A DNA stretch of 64,000 bases from Paratinospora sagittata (Eukaryota > Streptophyta > Magnoliopsida > Ranunculales > Menispermaceae): assembly GCA_035771175.1 (NCBI GenBank), contig CM069598.1:5168194-5232193 (forward strand). The letters run 5' to 3'. The position numbers and the translations under genes are program-made. Each line of letters starts with the position of its first letter. The first letter of the stretch is position 1. The notes under the pieces are model-generated. The model worked only from the letters and a program-made list of their open reading frames with translations, did no database searches and had not been told where the DNA came from. Below are positions 46,701 through 60,600 of this stretch, piece after piece.

Positions 46701-48650
46701 GAGCGTGGCTTTTTTTTTTTTTTTTTTGCGCTCTAACTAGACTCTCTGATCGATGTTTATGAGATGAAGTAGGGAATTGTTTGAATATTCTGTTTTGGTT
46801 CTTACTCATGCGCAGATTACTCACGGTTTTTTCTAGTATTGTTTGATTGCGTTTTCAGGCTTCGTTCCTTAGGGTTTTTTATTTTATTTTTTATTTTTTA
46901 TTTCTTTGCTAGATTTTTTTTTTTTGTCAAAAGTGTTTTTTTTTTAAACAAGGAAATGGAACGGATTCTGGATGAATCAAATGTTTGGACTCTTGATTGA
47001 GGTTATGAAGAAACTGTTCATATTTTCTCTCCGCTTGTAGAAGTAGTTTTGATAATAGATATTGAAAAAGGGCCTAAATTTTGTTAAATTATTTTGATTT
47101 TTGATTCCCAGTGGGTAGAATCACGGTGAACAAAAAGAAGAAGTAATGGATAATCAACTGTTTTTTGGGAGAATTTCTATCTGGGGCTATTTTGCTATGG
47201 AGGAGAGGCTAGTTGGAGGTTGACAATGTTGGTTGTGGATATAATGGAGTCAGTCTCCCAACATATTTTTTAATGTCGACGAGCATGAGGTTCATTTGTT
47301 CAAGAATCCTTTTAACTTCATTGTAAAATTCCTTCACATGTTTTACTTCATGGGTCTCCTCTCCTTTTCCTTACCTTTATCCTGCCCAAAAGCCTTAATA
47401 GTAGTGGTAGGATCCTTACCTATTGCATGGTCCGAGGTACCTGTACTCAAAGAATATGAAAGAACTCGAAGGGAATTCTTTGAGATGATATGAGAGGGTA
47501 AAAGAGAAGGGTGAGGAGGAATTTCTCTAGGGGTTAACCATACCTACTACGTGCTATCCCCATTCTCCTTGTTCTCATGGAGGGGGTTGTAAATCTCTCT
47601 CCTAACGTTGTCTCCTCCTCGTCATTGCTAGGTAGAGAGCCATCAAACTTGCTGTGTCCCAAAGGTGCACGCTTTGAACCCTTTCCTCTGGGAGTAGAAG
47701 TTTAGAACACACTCCATTCGCGACTCCTTAGTGAGCTTGTCCCCGCTACTCAACCTAGTGTTGAGGGCCCCTTCGGTTTTGTTGCTTGATTTCCTCTTCA
47801 TCTTGCCTTTGGATATATCTAGCAATTCAAAATGACTCAATCCTTTTCACTACCTATTCACTTATGATTCATTGCCTATTTGGACCTATTCACTTGCTAT
47901 TCACAGTCACAGGTTTAGATATCAAAGAACTGATTCGAATTGATTTTTGTCTTGGTGAATCAAATCATGAATCATATGATTGACTGATTCAAATCACGAT
48001 TTTGACGATCATGTTCCAAACACTTATTCTTTGCCAAGGTGCCTACTTGCCTTGATTGGATTTACTGAGATAGGAATCTCACAGATTGAAATGCTTGGAT
48101 TATTGCTAGTTTTGCCTGTTCTTGACTGTACATTATCTAATCTATGGCATCTCGTGGTCAAGAATTTCATGCTAATTTTATGGATTTCTTTAGAAATGAA
48201 TATCATGGAAACATAATTTATCCACAAGGTTGTGAAGATCCAGCTGTATAAGATCATTATCCTGTTTTATTTTCCCCTGCTTGGCTGCGGACTTGTGATA
48301 ACTGTTGTGTGCTTATGGGGAAATTCTTCAACTTGTCTATTAAGTCCACATTCTGTCTGATAACTTGCATTAAATGTTTCTTTCAACATGTATTATGGAC
48401 GACTTCATGGTGCTTTCTATGGAATTTTCCATCTAAAAATAGATTATGCTCTCTCTTTCTTCTCTCTTCTTATTCTTGCACCCTTTTTTGGATGCTCTTT
48501 TGAAAGAATAGATGAATTCATGATATATACTAACTGAAGTACATGCAATATGATTTTTTGTTTTGCACTTCATGTCCATTTTTGTAATTTGATAATGTTA
48601 TTTGAATCTTCTCTCGTATGTTTAACATACGACACATACCCATCACCCCA
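46701..48650. other. probable leader intron or upstream region of the EDM2-like gene
   Basis: No coding exon is recognised. A minus-strand frame at 47643-47840 (KGKMKRKSSNKTEG...) may be a LINE remnant. Degenerate GAATC-rich repeats at 47920-48000 resemble those at 63880-64000. Confidence 0.4.
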
Positions 48651-48663
48651 GGTTTTGTCACAT

Positions 48664-51600
48664 ATGGCATCTTCAGACGATGAGGGGGATCCTGTGGCAC
48701 AGTGTGTCACTAACTATCACTTTGTTGATGACAAGGATGAACCAATTCTGTTTTCTGTTTTACCTATTCAATGGAAGGAGGATAAGAATCCAAAATCTGT
48801 GAAAAGGCAGGTGTTCTTGCATGGAACTGCTGATGATGGGCTTCAGAAGATATATAAACAAGTCAAAGCATGGAAGTTTGAACTTTGGGATGAACATCCT
48901 GAGATTTCTGTGCTTTCCAAGGAGAATATTTGGATAAAGCTTCAAAAGCCAAGGAAGAGTTTTGAAGATATAGTCAGGACAATTTTGATTACAGTGCACT
49001 GCCTTGACCTTGTGAAGAAGGATGTAGACATACTGGAGAAATCTTTGTGGGACCATTTGCAGAAAATTTTCAGGTTTGCTTGTTGATACTACTTTAAGGA
49101 GTTTTCTTGGGCTACATTTGGTGCATCAAAGAGATGAACCTAGGCCATCTAAATAATTTAACATGCTAGTTCAACGAGAAATGTACGAAAGCAAAATTGT
49201 AGTTCAATTCATTTTCTCTGGGAAAGAGTGCTTTGTAGCTTCAAAATATATCTTAATAATTCTTTTCTGCAATTAGCAGCTCATACGAGGTCCGGCCTTC
49301 TGAGAACGATTTGTTGGATCACCTGCCTTTAATTGATGAGGCTATTAAACATGATGAGACCTTATCGAAATCCAAGGTATGTACTTAAAATTATGCCTTG
49401 TTCTTCTTCTTCTTGTCATTCCTGTTTCCTTTTTCTGATCATCATCTCTTGAACAGTTTCTACTCACGTTTCTTAAGAATCCCAAGAAGAGGAACACGTC
49501 TAATGAGGTTTGTGCTACCATTTTTCTTCCACCAATTAGCTTGGAGCCTTGGATACTTTCCTCAGCTTATATGCTACTTGTTCTATTATTGCTACTGCTG
49601 CTGCTACTACCATTGTGGTCATGACTGATTGTTTTAGCAGGATGTGCATGTTGCACCAGATATAAAGAAATCAAAATTTATCGTTGAAGACTATGATGAT
49701 GGGGATGAAGTCATGGAATCAGCAGAGGAATCTGAATCTGAAGAAGAAGAAGAAGAAGAAGAAGAAGAAGAGAGAGATGTTTGTGCTATTTGTGACAATG
49801 GCGGTACACTAGTTTGGTATGATTTGTGCTTCTTTCCTGTTTCTTATCCGATCATCACTTTTGCTGATTATAATCATATCAATTTTGATGAACAAGTTAA
49901 CGTGCTTTATACAAAATAGACGCCTGTAGAAAAAATAATTTTACATTATTCAACAAAAATTGACAATCATCAGCAAATTGTATACCCAAAATGTACGGAC
50001 CATCATGTCCCACTTCAAACTCCTTCACCAACCCACCCTCACACCCCTTGTCCCTAAACCTTCTCAAAACATTGGCCAAGAGGAAGGTGACAGAGGATCC
50101 CCTGCCTCTGAGTCTTTTGGAGCCCTAAATTTTACCTCTTGGCTTGTCGTTGATAAAAATGAAGTAGGAAATATTGCAAAGGTACCCTGAAATCTAATCT
50201 GTCTTACCCGAACTCTTTACTTTAGCTCGACGTACCCGTGCTTGACATTTCATGATATAACATGGGTATGGGATATGTGTTTGATACTTTAAATTTTGGA
50301 ATATTACTATGTGGATTCTCTAATGAAAAGAAGAAAGAGCAAGGAAGAAGATAATTACTAATAGGTGACAATTCTAAGTGAGGGAACGAAAAGAACAATA
50401 AACGAGTAAAAGAAGAAAAAAACAACAACATGCAATATAAGCTTCATAGTGAACATAACATTGTCTAAGTACCCAGATCCAAATTTCAAGACACTTTTTA
50501 GTAGATTCCTTGTATCCTAGAATTTGAAAAGGAATAAGTCGGACTTCTAGATATGTACCCGTATCCAACACCCATACTCGAGTCCAAGTAACGTAGCATC
50601 CAACACCTCCACTTCTCATTGAAGCCTTTTTTCTTTAAACCTAAATTTGGAATATCAAATCTTAACATATTATTAGCTTTGGCAGGATTGATTTTAAGCA
50701 CAACTCCTTCCTTGTGGTTGCTTTTGTAATCTTCAACTGCATCATTTGCAATTAGGATGACATCAGTTATGTGTCTAACATGACAAAGGCCATATGACAG
50801 TTAACCACAATTTTCTGCATCACCTGTCGGAGCCTTAAAGCCAATGCCTTCACATTGATTTGTAGAGGCTACTTGTTAGATATATAGGTCTGTAGTCTCC
50901 CACTTTTTTCGAGTTATCCTTCTTAGGTAGTGGGCACACGCAAACCCCATGGTACATCCATTCATGATTCCACTGCTATGAAATTCCTCCCTGACCTCCA
51001 TGATGGCCCTTTTAAGGATACCCCAAAAATTCTGATGGAGGTCATTGTGAAGCCATCAGGCTCCTGTCATAGCTAAGCACTGCTTCCCTTATCTCCTCCT
51101 TCTCTAAAGTTCTCTCAGGCTAAAACTACTATCTTGAATGCAACATCACTCTAAACCTTCAAAACCTTAAGACTTTGTTGATTCCCCATTATAAAGCTCT
51201 TGAAAGTAACGGATAATCTTCTTGACCACATCCTCCTCATTTTCCAGTAGAGTGCCATCCTCCCATCCCAATTAGAAATAAAATTTCTGGTTTTCCTAGA
51301 GTTCAAGATTTTATGGAGAATTTGGAATTGGCGTCCCCTTCCTTAGCTAATCAAACTTTAGCATTTGATGCAACACCTCTTTGCTCTTTGCAATAGATTG
51401 CTTCAAGGTCTTCCTTAGCTCGGCTTTTGGGTACTTTTTTACCTGCTGACCTTTGTGAGGTCCTTTTAAACGTCCTGGATGTCCTAATGCATGATTCTTT
51501 TTTCAATGGTTGTTTCCTCTGTTTATCTCTTCTTAAAAATCTTTGCTCCATTGTTTAGCCTACATACGATGTTCTTAGAGCTTGTATGAACTCGAAACCC

Positions 51601-54600
51601 TCGCAACCATAACCAATGCATTCACTCCACCAAGTTTCAATTAGCTGTTTGAATTTAGCTTCTCGAACCAAGTGTGTTCGAACCTTTCGAACCTAAACGG
51701 GTTAGGGCCCCCTTTTGATTTTCTCGTCCATCAAGACCATTGGCTAATGATTAGAAGCAAGCCGGGGAAGAGTTTCCTGACCCACATGAGGACACTTGCT
51801 AAGGCCACCCTTTACCAACCAGGAATCTGTCAAGTCTACAACACACCGGTCTTTAATTTGATGAGTCTTGCAATTTGGATAGGGAGTTTTGGACTCCCTT
51901 GACTGCCCCCTTTTTTTTTTCCTAACTCTCATAAGTGCTTTAAAGGATCACCGTTTCCAGCTATATAGTAAGCAATCACTTGGCAATGATACTGTTGGTT
52001 GGGAACGAGTACCTATCCCTTATGGGAATCGAACTTGTGTCTTCAACATTAAAAGATGATGTCCTAGCCACTGGACGAAAAGGACAAAAAAGCCATTTTT
52101 CATATACCTCAGCTTCGAGAATAGAAGTTGTTCCTTTTGTTTCTATAATATATGCAATTAAAGACTTCGTTTGTGTTCATGCCCCCCTTCTAACTTCGTT
52201 TGTGTTCATGCCCCCCCTTCCCTTGATACATATGAGACCAATGATCTTGAGTGACCGGTTTTTTGTGCTTGATGATACTGATGCACATAGTTTTTTTTTT
52301 TCCTTGAGCTTCTTGTTTATTCTGAGTAATCCTCTACTTTGATCTTCTGTACTCTCTATAATATATGACTTGCATTTTGTGAAATAAATTAGAAATGATA
52401 TTATTTATGATCGTCTCCTTGACGAAGTAGTTTAAAATTTTGATTATTTAATAATGAATATGAATATGGCGATTGATGGTGCCAAGCTTGTTGATTAATG
52501 TCTAGATGGTAATTTCTCTATTGATCCAACTGTCAATTCTTGACATTTCTTGAAGGTATTGATGGAAAGATTTAGAATTATCAAGTTTTTTGTTGTTTGA
52601 ATAATTCAGGCTTCATTTCTTTATTTATTGTAGTTGATATTCCTTTCTTGCTTTTCTAAGAAACCTTCAATTTGTATTCTTATTGTTCAGTTGCGAGGGA
52701 AGATGCTTGCGGGCTTTTCATCCAACTGAGGCTGCGGGAAAAGATTCATTTTGTGAATCCCTTCGCCTTTCTAAGACTCAAAGGAGTGTATGGACATTAA
52801 TGCACTTTTTTTCTTCTTTTTAAAATTTTAATCTTTTGGCTGGGGAATGGGGGCACAATTTAGATTATGGCCGAATTTTGGAAAGAATTATAAATTATAT
52901 AGAGTAATCTGAGAGTAACAGAGAAAGGTCAACATCACCTGTCCAGCTCATCTCACTTATATTTAAATTTAATACATACCATTTACCCTGTTAATCTATT
53001 TTCAATGTAAAGGTGGAACATTTGACAAATATTATCAACCAATCATGGTGCTATATTAAAAACTCAGCAATGTATTTATTATCTTTAGGATGACCCTTAT
53101 ACATTATTTCATGATAGGTATACCGAATCTATCCAAATTGGTAATGCTATGTGACAAATAGATGTTGTAGATAAGCAGTCTGGTTAATTTACTCTTGATG
53201 ACGACCAAGATCTTCTCCAATGAACACTTTTTCTCCATGCTGTAAATTGATGCAAAGCCTCTCAATGACAAGTCCAAAATGGTCTTGTACTACAAAGAAG
53301 CCTCAAATGGGAGACCAAGCTACTCAGAAGGATACTTGTCAATCATTTCTGCAAATATTTTGGCAAAACTCTCAAATATCAAAGTATGGTATATGACCGA
53401 CCAAGGAAAATGGAAAAAAGTCTTGTTCGTGTAGGACTTGTTTTTTAGGCTAAATAGGAAACATTGTGAGAAATTGATACGAACCCATTTTCTTAATCCA
53501 AAAAAACATAAAATAAAAAAGAAGAAAGAAAGATAATTGGCTCAATTGAGGGAACCAAGACCTCCAATAGATTCTTCGAGGGAACTCAACCTCCCAAATG
53601 AATCAAACTATTCATAATAATTTTTTTGTTCTCTCATTTCATTCATACATTCTCCTTAAATAAGGAAAGTACATAGCCACCTATAACTGCTTGTAACTAC
53701 TTAGAACTACCCACTACTCCACAAGAGGAAGTTATTACCTACAAAGTAACCCCACGCCCTATTTTTTATTTTTTATTTTTAACTAAATAAACCTAAAAAA
53801 TAAAAAATAATTATTTAAGTTAAACAGAAAATATGATCGTAACAGAAATCTATTTCCATCCTATCTCTCGACTTTGAGCCTAGCTCGCCTCCCCTCTTTG
53901 TAGTACCATGCCTCCCACACCCCATTGTTATGCTCCTCGCTCATTACATGAGCGTGCTCTACCCCATTCCCATGAATATTGTCTTTCTCTATTGAAACCC
54001 TTCTATCGAAGCAAGTGCCAGGTCCCAAAGAAATGAACTAGTTACTAGCTTCTAGATGTAAACTTTGATATCTTGATGGTTGGTCCCCACATCACAAATA
54101 CTCAGACATGTTACATACTCTATCACTGCTCACAATATTAAAAGTTGTTTTTCCTAAGTTTAGTTTTTGTAAGTGGGAATTTGCTTGAAAGAAGCACAAA
54201 ATTCTCTATGGAAACTGATTTCATCCTGATATGTGCCCTTTTATATTTCCCTTGCACTTTTGTTTGGTTATCTTCTTATTTGTTCAAGCGTGTTATTGAT
54301 ATTTTCAACATTGTACGACCTCTCGCAGGGGAATTTTGTATGTGCAAATTGTCAATATAAGAAACATCAATGCTTTGTTTGTGGAAGGTTGGGCTCTTCT
54401 GACAAATCTTCTACCCCTGAGGTATGCTACTATGCGTGCAATATGAAAGTGTAATACCTTTTTAAATCTTCCTTTATTCAATTGGAGGGTAGGGTTGAAT
54501 TCTGAGCTGTCCGAAGATACATACCTGATACCTTTTGCTATTGGTTCTCTATCCTTTAAGATTTAGATTGTATGGTTTTTTCCTAGTCATGCAAGTTCTT

Positions 54601-57600
54601 TCTGTTTCACTTGATAGTTATTGCATGTGTTTTGTGTTGAGAAGGGCTTTTGTCCTCATTTTAGGTGACAATTGTAAAATTGGTATATTTTCCTTTTTGT
54701 TTTGAATCTTTTGATTTGTGAGGTTGCTTAATTTCACTATAGCTCTTTTTTAATATGTATTAATTACTCGTGAATATTTGTCACCATAATGTATGATAAA
54801 GAGTTAGGCAAAAGGCATAATTAGAGAAGAGGACAATCTACATGAAAAATGTAAAATTCCTGTCCTCCTTTTCTGTAAGTTGATACATTGTACGGTTTGT
54901 ACCAGTTGTAAAGTACCATAAAAATCTGGATTTGATTTTGTTCATGTTGAAGTTTTTTTTTATTGTTAGCAATAATGTGAGTTTTGGTCAAAGATCAACT
55001 GTTTGCTTAGTGTTCTTTTCATGCACACGTGTGTATGTTGTGGAGGGGCTAGGGGAATGAAATTGAAGATCCCATTATTGATCAATTCAATGATTTTTGA
55101 TCAAAGTTCTTTTAATACCCCTATTTGTGTTCTTAACAATATTCCCTTTGCATGAACCGTTTCTTCATAAATGAAGCTTAGTGGTAGCCAATCTTTGAAA
55201 TCCACCTAACTAAAGGGTACAAAACGTTTAGTGCAATATTTAACATATGAGGAATTTGAATTCTTTCATCTTGGAGCTAGAGCTTAGAAATTCACCCCCC
55301 TTTGAACTTCTGCGTCACTTGGTCTAATTTGAGAAGTAATTAGATTTGTTGTAGGCTTGACAAGTTCCTCCTTGGTCAGGGGTGGGAAAAAAACCCTCCT
55401 TTCTATTATCGTATTGTTGGGACCAGGCTCACTTTTGATTATTGGCCAATTGTGCTGGATACTAATCCAGTTAAGTAGGGACCAACTTCGTCCAGATTTG
55501 AGCACATTCGGATGGATCATGGATCACCATGAATTCTTTATTGTGTTGAGGGATTGGTAGGAGGATAGCAGTCTAAGTGGCTGGGAAGGGTAATAATTCA
55601 TGTTGAAGCTTAAGCACTTGAAGATAAACTTGAAAAGTTGGAATAGAGCTACTTTTGGCTACAATGCTACAAAAATTAGGGACCTGGAATGATTATCATA
55701 GAGATTGACAAGGAGGAAGGAGGGCCCAATCGGAACGAGGTTATAGATGTTGTTTGGCAGGGGGAGGGGGGTGCGGGCCAAGAAGGAGCTTAGAAACCTA
55801 CATCTTCTTGTACTTAGGCTTGCGCTTTAAAAGGTCAAGATAAAGTGGATTAAAGAATGGGACGCTAACTCTAGATTTTTCCAAAAGATCCTAAGTAGTC
55901 GAAAGGCAAGGAATATCATAAGCAACAATGAAAAAGCACATGGCACCCTAGTGGAGGGAGAAGAGGAGATTGTGAAAGAGGTGTTACGGTTCTTCACTCA
56001 TTTATTTGTGGATGAGGAGTGTGGTTAAGGTTTAGATGGGGTTGTTCGACATCTGTTGCTAGAGCAAAAGAAATCGTGGCTTGAGAGACTGTTCGACGAA
56101 GAGGAAGTCTAACGGTTTTTTAATGTGAAGAAGCAAAGCTCCTTGGCTTAATGGGGTTACTTTGGGTTTCTTTTAGAAAAATTGGGAAACTATCAAAACC
56201 AATTTGTTGAAGGTCTTGGAGGAATTCTATGAGGTAGGGATCATTAGTGGATGCACAAAAGATACCCATGTTTGTCTCATCCCCAAGAACACAAACTATA
56301 CTAGGTTGAATGATTAAAAATCTATTAGCCTTATTATATAGGACGTGAACTAATGTTTAAGAAGGTTCTAATATTAATTTTAGTTTCTTTCTATTTTCTA
56401 GTTAGTTTCCTGGTCTAAGGAAAGTTTTAATTTTGATAGATTTGTATCTTAGTGGTAGTTCTAGATAGTTTCTAAAATTCTTTTTAGCATTTAAAGTGTA
56501 CTAGAAGGTGTTTTGAAGTCTCTAAATAGAGTTCTAATAGCTTTAGTAAGTTGCAACGGTATTATAGATAGCTCGGGAAACTTTTTTTAAGTGTTTTAAG
56601 AAGTTTTTAAATTGTTTAAATGGAGTTATTTATATAAAGAGCTCCAATTACTAAAATTATAATTCAATCAATGAATCAATATAAGTATAATTATTCATCC
56701 TCTTTGAAAGCAAAAATCTGCTTTTTATTTTTTTTCTTAAATCCATTGCTTCAAATATGCTTCTGTGGAGTTGGTTTGCCACAAGCTTGTACAAAATCAT
56801 TTTCAAAACCTTGGCCTTGTGCCTCAAAATCATTCTTTAGCACATGGTGGTGGAGTCTTAGATGGCTTTTCTTTAGGGTAGGAATATTCTAGTTGTGGTT
56901 TTGATAGCTCATGAAGTGGTTGAGAACTATAGGTGCCCTCATAAAGTAGGTTTGTTTTTTAAAATTGACTTTGTTAAAAAGTATACGATATGGTTGTTTT
57001 GATTTTGATTATGTTCTCAAGAGCAAAGGGTTTGGGAAGAAATGATGGACTTATTTTAAGGTGTCTTCACAATGTTACTTGTTCCAACTTTTTCAATGGC
57101 GGACCCAAAGGCGAGATTAAGGGTAAAAGGGGCTTAACACAAGGGATCTTCTCTACCTCTACCCCTTTTATTCTCACTTTAGGTTGATTTGTTGAGGTGA
57201 TTGATGGGTCAGGCTAGGTTGTCACACATGATCAAAGGCTTTTTAGTTGGTAGAGGTTTCTCATTTACTGTTTGCAGATGACACAATTTTCTTTCTTTGA
57301 AATGACGATATATGTCTTTGCAACACCTACGATATCTTGAACTGCTTTTGCAAGTTAGCTAGTCTCAAGTTGAATATGGCTAGGAGCTACTTAAAATGTG
57401 AATTGGCGCTAGGCTAGTTCGAGGAGTAGGCTAGAACAGTTGGATGCGTGCCTGTGATTGGCGTATGAAGTACGCCACAAAGGTGCTTTGATTTGTTCAG
57501 TATCAGAAGCGACTCCTTTGTGCTTTTTTGTCGCCTTTTAGTGTGCCACAAAGGTGGTTGTTGTAGTTGAACAAAAACTGAGACACTTCCTCTGAAATGG

Positions 57601-60600
57601 TGGGGAGGAGAATGGAGGTAGTCATTTAGTGCGTGGGAGGTGGTCAATGGAAGATTCGATCACGAAGGCTTGGCCTTTAAGAATATCATCAATAGGAATA
57701 TAGTTTTCTCCTTGGTAAATGGCTTTGGAGGTTTTTGCGGCAACATGGCTCTTTGTAGATGAGTATCATCAAAAGCAGACATGGTTTCTTGGACAACGAG
57801 AGGGACAATTGTACCCATGAGTACTTTTGCAATCCTTGGAACAATGGGAGGGATGAGTATTATCAAAAGCAGTGTTCACTTCGTACTTTGAATCCACATC
57901 ATGGTTAGGCGGCATTTGGTATGCGGGAATTTGTGGATAGATATGAAAATCAATAACTAAGAAAGTGATTGAGGAGAATCTTAGAATGAGAATGTCATAG
58001 ACTCATACTATTGTGTTTGGTTGCACATAAGAATCTTAAACAACTTTTTTGGGAATATCTTATTACTTTGGTTGTGCAGCGAAATCTGGAACGATTTTCT
58101 TAAATTTTAATAATATTAAATTAATAAAATTAACAAAATAAATTTAAGTGAGTATGAAAATAACCTAAAAATAGTTAATATTAAATTATTAAAATTAATA
58201 AAATAAATATAATAATGTTAATTATTTTAATAATAATAATAATAATTATTAATAAAATAATTTTAGTCTTTGTAAATAAATGTTTTTAATAAAATTAAGT
58301 TATTTTATTAACAATTCTTTAATTATTATTAACGTAATATCAAATTAATTATTATTATTAAACTTTTCTTTTAAAATAATAATGTTAAATTACTATCCAT
58401 GTTAATTATATTATCTATACTATTTAACTCTACTTAACTAAGCTTTTTCCCAATACATGGGGTTAGCTATATGAAGCAGCTTCCTCCACTCTGCTTTATC
58501 GAGGGCTAAGTCGACATTCAAATTACAAAAAAAAGAGATCTTTCTTAATTATCTTTGTCCATGTTATTTTAGGTCTACCTCTACCTCTATTGTTACTGTC
58601 TCGAGTTAATAAGTCACTCTTCCTAACTGGTGCATCTGAAGACTTATGTGGTATGTGTCCAAACCACATGAGGTTGGCTACATGAATCCCCTTCCTCCAC
58701 TCTGCTTTGTCGATGGCTAAGTCAACATTCAAATTACAAAAAGAGAGATCTTTCTTTATTATCTTTGTCCATGTTATTTTAGGTCTACCTCTACTTCTAT
58801 TGTTACCGTCTAGAGTTAATAGGTCACTCTTCCTATCTAGTGCATCTAAAGGCTTACGTTGTATGTGTCTAAACCACCTTGATCGGTTCTCTTTCATTTA
58901 ATCTCCAATTAGTGCTACTCCTACCATTTCTTGGATATGCTCATTTCTAATTTTATCATTTAAAGTTTTATCACATATCCATGTTAGCATTCACATTTTT
59001 GCTACACTTAGTTTATTAACATATTTTTCAATTTGCCAAACATTCTATCCATATAGCATGATTGGCCTAACAACTTTATAAAATTTTCCCTTTAACTTCA
59101 ATGGGATGCACCTTTTATATAATACCTTAGAAGCACTCCTCCACTTGGCCCATTCTCTTTTAACTCTATGGTTTACATCATCACCTATTTCTCCTTCTTT
59201 ATGTATAATGAATCCCAAATACCTAAAAATATTCGCACCTTGGTATCTCCTGATTTCCAATCTTTACTTTCTCTTCATTTGTATTTTTACATTTTACTTC
59301 CTCTAAAATTATAATTATACGTATGTAGTCTTAGTCCTACTAATCTTGAACCATTTAGATTCTAGAATCTCTCTCCAAACTTCTAGCTTAGTATTTATTC
59401 CAAATGCAGTTTCATCAATCTATGCTATATCATGAGCAAACAACATACACCATGGAAAACTTCCACACACAACACGATCAATGTCGCAGAAATCCACAAA
59501 TTATCCTTCGTTTCTCAAAACTTTAATGGATAATTAAATTTATCATTTTTTCTTAATTTAAAGTTAATATGGCAATATGCCGCTAAAAATATCCATCTTA
59601 ATTTTTTAAACATTTGGAAATTGTGAGTTTAACCCTTCCTCCGGTCCATAACTTTCGCAACTCCCCATTTCCTTTGCAATGATGATCGCAACCCATCTTC
59701 CACTTTTCCCCATTTCGAATTAGATTTACTGTTTGGCATCACATTCCAGAAGTTGAGATATCTTAATTCTTTCCCCAACAACAAAGTTTTCCATAAACTC
59801 AATCTCTCATCTTCATCATCTTTATCACTGCAAGAAAGCTCTCTGATATCATCATTCATCATCTTCTCAATGGGTTGAGGTTGGTGAGTGGCTGAGGGTT
59901 TGTGGCATAACTCAAATTGTATTTGGTTACAACAGATGGACCACTTGTCTTCACTGCGATCTAGGTTGTAAACTTCTTATTCCATGATTTATTAATTGTT
60001 CTTGTCAAAAAGAAAAAAAGAAAAAAGAAGAAGAAGATTGCAATAGATCACAACAAATTATACCACCCTCTAAGCCACTCTGACAGCGAAATCCCCTTGT
60101 CCCACCTTCCTTGCTACATTAGAATTAGAAGAAAAGACTCCAGTTCTTTCCCAAACTAGATCAATTTCCTTGAATTTATTTGCAAAGATTTTTTTTTATT
60201 TTAATTTCTTTCTCGTGAAATTGTCCACACGGCCACCATCGTGGCAATCGTCCAAACTTGGATTAATCTCCTACTAGGCTGATTAGTGACCCTATCGGTA
60301 GAGGAAATCTGTTCACTATCTAGCTCCAAGAGTCTCAGTGGCACTTGTTGGGTCAGAGTGTAGACGTGTGAGCAAAACCTAAGATATAGGGCAGCTCGTA
60401 TGTTAAGTTTGTTGCTCATCTACCTCCAAATTCACTTCGGGAAAGGACAACAGATGAAAATGTGCTCCATAAACCTCGTATGTGTAACTAAATACATATT
60501 CCATAATATAAAAGTCAAATCTTTTGTAAAAAAAAATAGTTTGTTTAACATCCTTCAATTTCGTATTTACAAACTAAAAACCAGAAAACATATTAAAGAT

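Noticed and set aside
48550..48663. Upstream in-frame ATG that would lengthen the EDM2-like N-terminus
   Set aside because: The added residues are hydrophobic and intron-like, and a good acceptor (CACCCCAG, ending 48651) lies between. The ATG at 48664 gives the family-like start.
58080..58430. AATTATTAATAAT-rich tract as a possible centromeric satellite or origin
   Set aside because: Plain AT-rich low complexity without a regular period.
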